A program made the position numbers and the translations under genes. Below, one piece after another: positions 8,501 through 14,063 of a stretch of 28,256 bases of DNA (positions within the stretch are counted from its first letter, which is position 1; every line of letters starts with the position of its first letter). Where the stretch lies: the IMG/VR virus record IMGVR_UViG_3300048136_000176, positions 1-28,256 of that record; one strand, 5' to 3'. The notes beneath the pieces were generated by a model. The model was not told the DNA's origin and searched no databases. It worked only from the letters and a program-made list of their open reading frames with translations. The stretch is from a virus.

Positions 8501-10329
8501 CTGGTAACTTTACTGGTGATTATGTCGGTACTGTTAACTACTCACGTAACTTTGTAGGTGATTTTGTTGGTAACTACGTAGGTAACTTTGCTGGTGATTA
8601 TGTCGGTACTGCTAACTATCAACGTACCCGTGCAGCTGCATACGCTGGTAACTACGTAGGTAACTTTGCTGGTGATTATGTCGGTACTGTTAACTATCAA
8701 CGTACTCGTGGAGCAAGTTATGCAGGTGATTACGTAGGTAACTTTGTTGGTGATTATGTCGGTACTGTAGCATATACTCGTGCTCGTGCCGCATCATATG
8801 TGGGTAATTACTCACGTACTCGTGGAGCAACCTACACTGGTAACTATGCACGTACTCGAAATGCGTCGTACGAAGGTAACTATGCTCGTACTTCTACACG
8901 TACGTCAACTAATACTGGTTACTACACACGTGTCGGTTACTATGCTGGTAACTTCTTAGGTAACTACACACGTGTCGGTTACTATGCTGGTGATTACGTT
9001 GGTAACTATGCTCGTACAAGTACTCGTACTTCTACACGTACTCGTTATTCAGCATATGCACGAACACGTATCACTAACTATGTTGGTGACTTCACACGTA
9101 ACCGTGTAACTAACTTTGCTGGTAACTTCGTAGGTAACTACTCTCGTAACAGCACACGTGTTTCAACTCGTGTACGTTATTCTGCTTATGCTCGTACTCG
9201 TATCACTAACTACGTTGGTGACTTCACACGTAACAGCACACGCACTTCAACTAGAAATCGTTCTTCAGCATATGCTCGTACTCGTATCACTAACTACGTT
9301 GGTAATTTCACTAGAGATCGTGTAACTAACTTTGCTGGTAACTTCGTAGGCAATTACTCTCGTGCTTTCGCAGGTGATTACGTAGGCAACTACTCACGTG
9401 GTTTCGCAGGTGATTTTGCTGGTAACTATACTGGTGAATATACTCGTACTTCTACACGTACTCGATATAGTGCTTATGTAACAACTCGTGTTTCAGCATA
9501 TGTTCGTAACCGCTCATCTGCATACACACGTGATCGTGTAACTGACTTTGCTGGTGATTTCACTGGTAACTATGCACGTACATTTACAGGCAACTACTCT
9601 CGTAACTTCGCAGGCAACTTCATCGGTGATTTCGTTGGTGACTTTGTTGGTGATTACGTGGGTAACTACACTCGTGACTTCGGTGGAAACTATGTCGGTA
9701 ACTACACTCGTGCTTTCGTTGGTGAGTACACAGGTGCATATAACCGAACATTCGTCGGTGAATACACTGGTGCATACTCAGGAACTTACTCACGTCAGTT
9801 TGCTGGTGATTACGTAGGCAACTACTCACGTGGATTCGTTGGTGAGTACACTGGTGCATATAACCGCACGTTCGTAGGTAACTACGCACGATCGTTCTCT
9901 GGTCAGTACACACGTGAATTTGCTGGTGACTTCGTAGGTAACTACGCAAGAACATTTGCTGGTGAGTACACTGGTACGTATGCACGTGATTTCGTCGGCA
10001 ACTTCGTGGGTGACTATGCACGTGGATTCGTCGGTGAGTACACTGGTACTTACTCTCGTGATTTCGTAGGTAACTACTCTCGTATCCGTGTATCTGCTTA
10101 TGCTCGTATCCGTACATCGGCATATAGTGGTCCATACACACGTAACCGTGTGTCTACATACGTAGGTGATTTCACTGGTAACTATACACGTGGATTCGAA
10201 GGTAACTATAACCGTGATTTCGTGGGTAACTACTCAAGATCGTTCCTAGGTAACTACGTAGGTGCGACAATTAGTGATACGTTAACGCATGTCACTGATA
10301 CCTACACACTATATGTAAGGGTTGCATAA
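5542..10329 (+). CDS. Giant tetrapeptide-repeat tail fibre-like protein, 1595 aa
   Basis: It starts at GTG 5542, eight bases after AGAGAG. Residues 1-263 form a globular N-terminal domain with MTDAQIKYTLGQR and SYQLRSGTQG; from memory, a similar domain opens virion structural proteins of T4-like cyanophages. Residues 264-875 and 964-1573 are two blocks of about 150 tetrapeptides each (FVGN, YSRG, FAGD, RVSA, STRT), interrupted at 876-963 by a non-repeat domain starting SASDPG. The last about 22 residues leave the repeat (DTLTHVTDTYTLYVRVA). The repeat blocks are almost free of Lys, Cys, His and Trp, and Arg far outnumbers Asp plus Glu, so the shaft is strongly basic and Tyr/Gly/Asn-rich. Arg is nearly always CGT. 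A late promoter precedes it and a terminator follows it. I infer a long fibre or spike; no enzymatic motif is seen. Confidence 0.85.
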   Translation: MSASSIPLKIINDGDLQEFQPAQEAYLAVKVGEALAEATASDIGNISLTGSVNIGSFVDTYYNEPAGTHPASQITGSTTTTVLKQVGGSADESGADFARPVGYYDVGPNPGFYEMDDGDLDLLTERVMKDVAGLEYQGTFRLSQTSPGSDWSIHIENVFTDTHGDGTTVNYHIWKKTSLSAVTYDVVRPVATVYDGSSVDGFREMTDAQIKYTLGQRAKTLRATAGAIGSYQLRSGTQGVPTSAGTWLVKGSATNTRRSIVDQSYTRTRPSSYLTTRVSAYSRNRVSSYTRNSVNTFSRTFVGDYVGTYSRDFTGNYTRGFEGNYSRTRTSAYSGVYSRNRMSTYARTRLTAFTGYFAGTYNRARVSTYTRNRVTNFTGTFSRSRASSYTRGRVSSYAGTYSRNRVSVYSANYTRIRVSSYTGTYSGTYSRNRVSAYSGTYSRNRISAYAGTYTRTRVSAYSDNYVRTRITNYTRDRVTNFAGVYSRARVSSYARNRVTNFAGNFVGNYSRGFVGDYARNFVGNYSRGFAGNYVGNYARVSTRTSTRTRYSAYARTSTRTRYSAYVRDRVTNFAGNFVGNYARDFVGDFVGNYSRGFAGNFAGDFIGNYATTFTGDFVGNYSRGFAGNYTGDFIGNYSRDRVTNFAGDFVGNYATTFTGDFVGNYARGFAGNYAGDFVGEYARTSTRTSTRTLDYQRTSTRTSTRTLAYTRTLYYAGDFVGNYARNRAASYVGNYARNRAASYVGNYARTRNASYTGNYTRQTNFQRTRATNYTRTRTASYLGDYTRQVNFQRTRATDYARNRTASYLGDYTRQVNYQRTRLTDYARNRTSGYARNYARDVNYTRTSARTSTRTSTRNSVIGYTRTVSSTRTSVGSASDPGFSEVFVGNYFGTTTGWEIDTEGGVNVHSVYRDGVLIDMWTGSLAISRSIGGSTYYRSSTLVATYGFRQVYKLSKAPGTISTNYTGNFTSTATYNANFTGDYVGNFAGNFTGDYVGTVNYSRNFVGDFVGNYVGNFAGDYVGTANYQRTRAAAYAGNYVGNFAGDYVGTVNYQRTRGASYAGDYVGNFVGDYVGTVAYTRARAASYVGNYSRTRGATYTGNYARTRNASYEGNYARTSTRTSTNTGYYTRVGYYAGNFLGNYTRVGYYAGDYVGNYARTSTRTSTRTRYSAYARTRITNYVGDFTRNRVTNFAGNFVGNYSRNSTRVSTRVRYSAYARTRITNYVGDFTRNSTRTSTRNRSSAYARTRITNYVGNFTRDRVTNFAGNFVGNYSRAFAGDYVGNYSRGFAGDFAGNYTGEYTRTSTRTRYSAYVTTRVSAYVRNRSSAYTRDRVTDFAGDFTGNYARTFTGNYSRNFAGNFIGDFVGDFVGDYVGNYTRDFGGNYVGNYTRAFVGEYTGAYNRTFVGEYTGAYSGTYSRQFAGDYVGNYSRGFVGEYTGAYNRTFVGNYARSFSGQYTREFAGDFVGNYARTFAGEYTGTYARDFVGNFVGDYARGFVGEYTGTYSRDFVGNYSRIRVSAYARIRTSAYSGPYTRNRVSTYVGDFTGNYTRGFEGNYNRDFVGNYSRSFLGNYVGATISDTLTHVTDTYTLYVRVA
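6331..8166 (+). repeat. Tetrapeptide (12-nt) repeat block 1 of the 1595-aa protein
   Basis: Residues 264-875. From about 6334 the sequence divides cleanly into four-residue units: YTRT RPSS YLTT RVSA, YSRN RVSS, then FVGN YSRG and so on. Types cluster: R-x-S-x with Y-x-R-x units early, F-x-G-N/D units from about 7040, and STRT runs at 7156-7190 and 7585-7680. Several long stretches are nearly identical in DNA, for example the 36-base tandem at 7705-7776, which indicates recent duplication or gene conversion. Confidence 0.9.
7834..8067 (+). repeat. Three tandem 78-nt (26-residue) modules
   Basis: Units start at 7834, 7912 and 7990. Each begins (F/Y)QRTR and ends with a dipeptide VN just before the next unit. 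Twenty-six residues is six tetrads plus two, so each module holds one two-residue slip. Units one and two differ at few residues; the third is more diverged at its end. Confidence 0.85.
8167..8430 (+). other. Non-repeat domain embedded in the 1595-aa repeat protein
   Basis: Residues 876-963 leave the tetrapeptide pattern: SASDPG at the entry, a GWEIDTEGG segment, VHSVYRDGVLIDMW, STYYRSSTLV, QVYKLSKAPG, then back to repeats at NYTGNF. It matches the insert at 2693-3028 in order of motifs: S-x-SDP, S-(I/V)-x4-(N/D)GVL(V/I), YY-(W)R, YK(I/L), AP(S/G). Its codon use also shifts, with AGT, AGC and AGG appearing in a CGT-rich gene. Confidence 0.7.
8431..10260 (+). repeat. Tetrapeptide (12-nt) repeat block 2 of the 1595-aa protein
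   Basis: Residues 964-1573. Dominated by FVGN, FAGD, YVGN, YSRG, YTGT and RVTN units. A triplicated segment with AYARTRITNYVG recurs at about 9052, 9184 and 9271, and a 27-base identical stretch recurs at 8923-8949 and 8965-8991. DNA-level similarity is high throughout, unlike the 1520-aa protein. Confidence 0.9.
8575..8808 (+). repeat. Second array of three 78-nt (26-residue) modules
   Basis: Units start at 8575, 8653 and 8731, each reading YVGNF(A/V)GDYVGT first. If the unit is rotated to start at YQRTR, it has the same length and the same terminal VN-type dipeptide as the array at 7834-8067, so the two arrays are versions of one higher-order module on either side of the embedded domain. 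Confidence 0.82.
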
Positions 10330-10350
10330 TAGCAAACCTTATGGTATAAT
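10322..10350 (+). promoter_or_regulatory. Possible sigma70-type promoter with extended -10
   Basis: TTGCAT (10322-10327; weak -35) is followed after 17 bases by a perfect TATAAT (10345-10350) preceded by TG at the extended -10 position (TGGTATAAT). The expected start is near 10357, exactly where the terminator hairpin begins. It could drive 10431-12319, which lacks a TATAAATA element. The -35 overlaps the end of the fibre gene. A chance match in AT-rich DNA is possible. Confidence 0.4.
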
Positions 10351-10356
10351 ATGCAA

Positions 10357-10387
10357 AGTGGGGTGGATTTCTGCCCCACTATTTTTT
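10357..10387 (+). terminator. Rho-independent terminator after the 1595-aa fibre gene
   Basis: AGTGGGG (10357-10363) and CCCCACT (10374-10380) form a perfect seven-pair stem with a ten-base loop, followed by a run of six T. Flanking ATGCAAA and TTTTGCAT can extend the pairing, so it may work in both directions. It closes the late transcript of the giant fibre. Confidence 0.85.
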
Positions 10388-10430
10388 GCATATATACAGT
10401 TGAATTGAACTGAACTCTTTGGAGATATAA

Positions 10431-10877
10431 ATGAGTCGTAAACAATGGATGGATAATGCGTTCTGGGAAACAGACGAAAAGAAAGAACTGAACTGTATCC
10501 TAGAACTTGAAGATGATGTTGGTCGTGTTACGCATCAACAAATGTTTCTACGTCGTCATGATAAAGATGGCAATGAAAACGAACTGTTTAATGAAGTTGT
10601 CAATGCTTTAGGTGAAGAACGAATTGATCAAACTACTACTGATCGACTCGAACGTAAAAAGGCAGAGGCAGAAGAAGATAAAATTCGTGATGAAGAACAC
10701 AACAAAGCACGAAAACTTGAGAAATTATTTAATTACAAGTTGGAAGCATTTGAGGTGGACGAAATCAAGAACTCTAAAAACCGTAAACTAAAGGCAAAAC
10801 TACGTCGTGCCAAATCTAAGATTGAAGTCGATATGTACTCGATTATGATTTTGCAAGAACAACTAGAGGCCGAGTAA
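10431..10877 (+). CDS. Charged helical protein, 148 aa, unknown function
   Basis: The ATG follows GGAG at 10421-10424 with six bases between. The stop TAA abuts the ATG of the next gene, so the three genes 10431-12319 look like one coupled unit. Residues 1-60 hold MSRKQWMDNAFWETDEKKEL and a short acidic region. Residues 65-148 are very rich in Lys, Glu and Arg and predicted helical, with a likely coiled coil around 70-100 and 120-148. It has no membrane segment or known catalytic motif. I do not recognise the family. It may be a chaperone or adaptor for the fibre, or for the enzymes downstream; this is only a guess from position. Confidence 0.8.
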   Translation: MSRKQWMDNAFWETDEKKELNCILELEDDVGRVTHQQMFLRRHDKDGNENELFNEVVNALGEERIDQTTTDRLERKKAEAEEDKIRDEEHNKARKLEKLFNYKLEAFEVDEIKNSKNRKLKAKLRRAKSKIEVDMYSIMILQEQLEAE

Positions 10878-11615
10878 ATGGAAAAGAGTAAAGGTTTTGT
10901 TATCGTTGCGTCGAAGAAACGCAATTTTTATCTGTATGCAATTAATCTTGCAGAGTCGATCCGAGACTTTTATGAACCGGAAGAGGAATGTAAGATCTGT
11001 CTAGTCACTGAAGAGCAATTTTTAGATGACCGTGGCAGAGATGTAGCAGATGATATTATCTTTTGTGACGACCACTACCGTGCCAAATTGTGGGGCATGG
11101 CAAAATCTCCATATGATCTAACGATGTACATCGACGCAGACATGGAATGCGAACACGAAGACATCGTTAAAGTTTGGGATGAAATGAAAGACCATGACAT
11201 GGTTTTTTCTGCGTTAACAGATGATCGTGATTACATCTACGCAGAACGTGACTTCGATACCCCAGAGGGTGTTTCTAAGTTCACACTATGTGGTGGTGTT
11301 TGTCTGTATGATATGACCAAACCAATTGTACGTGAATTCATGCAAGACTGGTGGGAGTTGACATATAGACAGATGAATGATACATGGTGGCCAGAGGGAT
11401 ATGCTGATAGTCTCAAGTCTTGGGATCAGTTCTCACTTTGGTGGTTAGTAGAGAAAGAGGAAAAGTACAAAGACCTTAAGGTCGGAATCTTTGATGACGA
11501 TTTAAGGTGGAACTACTATAACGCACTTAATTGGGCAATAACAAAACCAGACACAGGGCCAGTGATCTTACGACACTTCTCTGCTGGTCTTAATAAGGAT
11601 AAACCAATCGTATGA
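10878..11615 (+). CDS. GT-A-fold glycosyltransferase-like protein (GT8-like), 245 aa
   Basis: Residues 5-30 (KGFVIVASKKRNFYLYAINL) fit the first strand and helix of a GT-A Rossmann-like fold. The key motif is YIDADM, with D86 and D88 forming the D-x-D that binds Mn2+ and the sugar nucleotide. Further family-like marks are the GG at 139-140, the DQ in SWDQFSLW (183-184) and a late His in ILRHFSAGLNKDKPI (H233), which mirrors the C-terminal H-F-x-G-x-x-KPW of family 8 transferases. There is no signal peptide or membrane segment, so it acts in the cytoplasm. Donor and acceptor are unknown. Its stop overlaps the next start (ATGA), coupling it to the oxygenase-like gene. Acceptor candidates are the fibre proteins or host surface precursors; this is inferred from position only. 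Confidence 0.75.
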   Translation: MEKSKGFVIVASKKRNFYLYAINLAESIRDFYEPEEECKICLVTEEQFLDDRGRDVADDIIFCDDHYRAKLWGMAKSPYDLTMYIDADMECEHEDIVKVWDEMKDHDMVFSALTDDRDYIYAERDFDTPEGVSKFTLCGGVCLYDMTKPIVREFMQDWWELTYRQMNDTWWPEGYADSLKSWDQFSLWWLVEKEEKYKDLKVGIFDDDLRWNYYNALNWAITKPDTGPVILRHFSAGLNKDKPIV

Positions 11616-12319
11616 CACAGGTAAACGACAAATATCTGAAGCACGTGGACGTCAAAAACCCAGAGCTGCTTGAGATTCTAAACCAGTACGCAAAGTTGCA
11701 TACCATTGCGGGATTCGAAGAGAACGTGCACCTAAATTCTGCGCAACACAAACGTCAACGTCCATACTACGTTGGTGAGAAGTATATGCAGGAGATTGTC
11801 GATCAGGGCACTAAGCACGAAGGTTTCCCAGATGAGATGGTAGGTTACAATTTAAAACTATCAGAAAAATCTCACATGATTTTTGAGCAAAATGCAGATC
11901 CAGTATTCAAACGTGACTTCACACATATATTGCGTGATCTCAATGCTAAAATGATGAACTTTTTGTCGGTTAAGCATAATGCACTTGCGGCAATCTACCC
12001 ACCGGGTGGATTTATTTCATGGCATAATAATGCTAATGCTCCAGGCTTCAACCTAATCTTCTCTTATACAGAGAATGGTACAGGTTGGTTCGACTACATT
12101 CACCCAGAAACTAAAGAGGTGATTCGTTGTCAAGACAAGCCTGGTCAGTGGAGTTGTAAAGCTGCATACTTTGGACCATATAACGAACCAGAAAATCTAC
12201 TGTACCACGCTGCATCTTCTGAAGATGAGTGGAGAATTACAGTTTCTTATGTGTTCGATTGGTCAGAAGCATCCGCAGACTTCCGTGAGATGGTTCTAGA
12301 AGACATCGCTTCAGAATAA
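11612..12319 (+). CDS. 2OG-Fe(II) oxygenase-like protein, 235 aa
   Basis: Residues 128-215 carry the double-stranded beta-helix marks of 2-oxoglutarate/Fe(II) dioxygenases: YPPGGFISWHNNANAPG with the proximal His138, GTGWFDYI in the middle, YHAASS with the distal His199, and RIT with Arg208, the expected 2-oxoglutarate-binding Arg about nine residues on. The usual H-x-D/E is H138-N-N140 here, so the acidic metal ligand seems replaced by Asn. The N-terminal 120 residues are helical and unassigned. Such enzymes hydroxylate protein side chains, sugars or nucleobases; the substrate is unknown. It is coupled to the glycosyltransferase-like gene by an ATGA overlap. The lineage may be a divergent phage oxygenase or an inactive relative. 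Confidence 0.75.
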   Translation: MTQVNDKYLKHVDVKNPELLEILNQYAKLHTIAGFEENVHLNSAQHKRQRPYYVGEKYMQEIVDQGTKHEGFPDEMVGYNLKLSEKSHMIFEQNADPVFKRDFTHILRDLNAKMMNFLSVKHNALAAIYPPGGFISWHNNANAPGFNLIFSYTENGTGWFDYIHPETKEVIRCQDKPGQWSCKAAYFGPYNEPENLLYHAASSEDEWRITVSYVFDWSEASADFREMVLEDIASE

Positions 12320-12334
12320 AACAAAATATCACGC

Positions 12335-12380
12335 ACCCTAAGTTGTATAAATAGACACAGAACGTTTATACACTTAGGGT
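12335..12380 (+). promoter_or_regulatory. Long hairpin enclosing a late promoter and masking an RBS
   Basis: ACCCTAAGTTGTATAAA (12335-12351) pairs with TTTATACACTTAGGGT (12365-12380): sixteen Watson-Crick pairs with a single bulged T and a 13-base loop. The late promoter lies in the left arm and the TTAGGG ribosome-binding site (12374-12379) in the right arm. Read-through RNA would hide the site, whereas RNA started at the late promoter (near 12359) lacks the left arm. This is the arrangement known for T4 genes e, soc and 49. Confidence 0.75.
12346..12353 (+). promoter_or_regulatory. T4-type late promoter (TATAAATA)
   Basis: Exact octamer in the gap before the 12385 gene. The predicted start near 12359 falls in the loop of the surrounding hairpin, leaving a leader of about 26 bases before ATG 12385. 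Confidence 0.85.
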
Positions 12381-12384
12381 CTTG

Positions 12385-12741
12385 ATGACTATGGCAACTT
12401 ACGAAGATTTTACAATTGACCAAGGTGCGGACCTAGCTCTTCAATTAGAGTTAGTGAATCCGGACGGATCTAAGAAAGATCTTACTGGTTACACTGCTTC
12501 TGCAAAGATGAAGAAAACCTACAGAAGCACAGAGTCAATTGACTTCACTGCTGTGGTTCCCGACCCTTCACTCGAAGGTATCGTTACACTATCCCTTACT
12601 AATTTGCAAACCGATGCCCTATCCACTCGTGGTAGATATGTCTATGATGTTGAGATCAGTTTCGTTGATGACGAAGGTCATACCATTATAGAAAGAGTAC
12701 TAGAAGGCAAGATAAAAGTCAACCCTTCGGTCACGAGGTAA
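12385..12741 (+). CDS. Virion structural protein, 118 aa, baseplate/BppU-N-like
   Basis: Possible starts are TTG 12382, ATG 12385 and ATG 12391. ATG 12385 sits five bases after AGGG (12376-12379) and is preferred; ATG 12391 gives MATYEDFTID and is also plausible. The protein is a beta-rich domain: FTIDQGADLALQLELVNPDG, a DLTGYTASAKMKK strand pair, GIVTLSLT, then RYVYDVEI and a final IERVLEGKIKV. This layout resembles small Ig-like N-terminal domains of phage baseplate or fibre-anchor proteins (BppU-type), which is a likeness and not proof. It is probably made late and is controlled by the hairpin promoter upstream. The next gene begins four bases after its stop. Confidence 0.75.
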   Translation: MTMATYEDFTIDQGADLALQLELVNPDGSKKDLTGYTASAKMKKTYRSTESIDFTAVVPDPSLEGIVTLSLTNLQTDALSTRGRYVYDVEISFVDDEGHTIIERVLEGKIKVNPSVTR

Positions 12742-12745
12742 CGAC

Positions 12746-13624
12746 ATGCCAATAAGAAAAGTCGGAGGAATAATCGGAGTAACAGGGGTCAATGGCTTTG
12801 GGTCCGGTACTCAAGTAAAAAAGATTACCGTCGGTAGACCTATCAGTAATGTCGTACAGAACATCGGTGCGAATATCAAGACGTTTGACGGTCTTGGTGA
12901 TATTCCCAGTATTGAAGAGTTAAAACTGGGTGAGATTGGTATAAATACTCAAGACGGTAAACTCTATATCAAACGTGAGTATGACGGTGGCATACAGTCT
13001 ATCGTAGAAATTGGAGCTGTCGGTGATAGTAACCTATCTGCTACAACTACATTCAATGCATACATCTATACATCTGACGGGACACTAGATGTTATATCAG
13101 GTGCAGACGACAAAGGCAACGTACTACAGTACGATCCAGATCCTAACAGTCCCTCGAGAATTCAGGTATATTTGAACGGTGTCTTACTTCATCAAGGAAT
13201 AGACTACGTTGCAAATGACGGGGATACTATCTCCCTAACTCATGTGGTAGATGATGAACAAGTTGTTCAGGTTGCCGCATATAACTCAACAGGTGTTTCT
13301 TTTGGAAACGACCTAATCTTAGATGACCACTTTGCCTTTATTGTAGGCACCAACGAAGAAACTCGTTTTTATCATAATGGTACTGATACTATTATGAAGC
13401 ACCTAGGTTTCAATGATAGTCAATTCAAAATTCAATATCAAAATGATGATAGATTTATTATGGATGATGTGGGTGTTCAACTCGTTGGTAACTACTTATT
13501 AAATGGACTACCCGTTGCAAACCAAGTCGACGTTGATACACTTAATGCTCGTATTGATGCTCTAGACAGTGATCTACAGGATGTTACGGAGTTGCTGCAG
13601 GAACTTCTACAGTTCAGGCAGTAA
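12746..13624 (+). CDS. Virion structural / fibre-connector protein, 292 aa
   Basis: The ATG follows GAGGT at 12735-12739. Residues 1-40 are Gly-rich. Residues 59-76 hold LKLGEIGINTQDGKLYIK, a motif common near the N-terminus of phage tail-fibre and collar proteins. Residues about 110-175 form a beta-domain with IQVYLNGVLLHQGIDYVAND, related to segments in the next two genes. Residues about 190-250 read like another beta-domain (ILDDHFAFIVG, RFYHNGTDTI). The last 30 residues (VDVDTLNARIDALDSDLQDV onward) are a coiled coil that probably trimerises. It lies just upstream of the long coiled-coil fibre, so it may link that fibre to the baseplate or neck. I do not know its T4 counterpart. Confidence 0.75.
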   Translation: MPIRKVGGIIGVTGVNGFGSGTQVKKITVGRPISNVVQNIGANIKTFDGLGDIPSIEELKLGEIGINTQDGKLYIKREYDGGIQSIVEIGAVGDSNLSATTTFNAYIYTSDGTLDVISGADDKGNVLQYDPDPNSPSRIQVYLNGVLLHQGIDYVANDGDTISLTHVVDDEQVVQVAAYNSTGVSFGNDLILDDHFAFIVGTNEETRFYHNGTDTIMKHLGFNDSQFKIQYQNDDRFIMDDVGVQLVGNYLLNGLPVANQVDVDTLNARIDALDSDLQDVTELLQELLQFRQ

Positions 13625-13652
13625 AAAATCAATCGGTTAAACTCGTTTTTGT

Positions 13653-13660
13653 TATAAATA
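13653..13660 (+). promoter_or_regulatory. T4-type late promoter (TATAAATA)
   Basis: Exact octamer 38 bases before ATG 13698. It is flanked by GTTTTT (13645-13650) and AAAAAC (13660-13665), and further out by GGTTAA (13635-13640) and TTAACC (13672-13677). It probably drives both the 13698 gene and the 1825-aa fibre. Confidence 0.85.
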
Positions 13661-13697
13661 AAAACAGTATATTAACCATCCTTAGTATTTCAACGAT

Positions 13698-14057
13698 ATG
13701 ATCAATAATAAGTCCTTTAACAGGGTACTTGCAGAAAGTTTGTTCAATCTTGCAAAACAAAAACAAGACGAAGTTTCTACAACCCCTGGCCAAGAATCCC
13801 AACTATTCGAACTTATCGAAGGTACTTCATCATCAACAAATGACCGGACTGTTATTCCTGAAGCACAATCTCTGATTGCGCCAGGAGATACGGCCATCTT
13901 CACATTGAATGGTACTCCAGCACGTGATGATTTAATTGATGTATGGGTCAATGATGTTCTTCAACATCCTGAAGAAATATATGAGACCCTTGGAGATACT
14001 ATACAATTTTTTGAGATCCCACCGCAAGGTACGGACATCTACATTAAATTTCGTTAG
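13698..14057 (+). CDS. Small structural protein, 119 aa, unknown function
   Basis: It starts at ATG 13698 with no strong ribosome-binding site. Residues 1-45 are helical (MINNKSFNRVLAESLFNLAK). Residues 60-119 form a beta-domain with AIFTLNGTPARDDLIDVWVN, HPEEIYETLGDTIQFFEIPP and a final GTDIYIKFR. This pattern, strand then V-x-V-N-x-V-L-Q then P and Y, then G-D-x-I-x-F then P-x-G-T, recurs in the proteins at 12746 and 14110. It may be an accessory or attachment protein for the 1825-aa fibre, whose gene follows after a 14-bp palindrome. The family is not recognised. Confidence 0.72.
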   Translation: MINNKSFNRVLAESLFNLAKQKQDEVSTTPGQESQLFELIEGTSSSTNDRTVIPEAQSLIAPGDTAIFTLNGTPARDDLIDVWVNDVLQHPEEIYETLGDTIQFFEIPPQGTDIYIKFR

Positions 14058-14063
14058 TATATT

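Noticed and set aside
9620-10141. Open 173-codon frame on the minus strand, and other open frames opposite the repeat giants
   Set aside because: The 12-nt period is a multiple of three, so every frame shows a repeating tetrapeptide and stays open by chance. It has no ribosome-binding site, and the composition (His, Cys, Gln-rich) is implausible.
6331-10260. CRISPR-like appearance of short direct repeats
   Set aside because: There are no unique spacers of constant length. The repeats are in-frame coding units of 12 nt, and no cas gene is present.
5542-10329. Diversity-generating retroelement or slippage-based phase variation acting on the repeats
   Set aside because: No reverse transcriptase, template repeat or homopolymeric tract is seen in the window, and all repeat changes visible keep the frame. 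Ordinary recombination explains the near-identical units.
10425-10432. TATAAATG resembling a late promoter
   Set aside because: The last base differs from the octamer and it overlaps the start codon of the 10431 gene, so it could not make that message.
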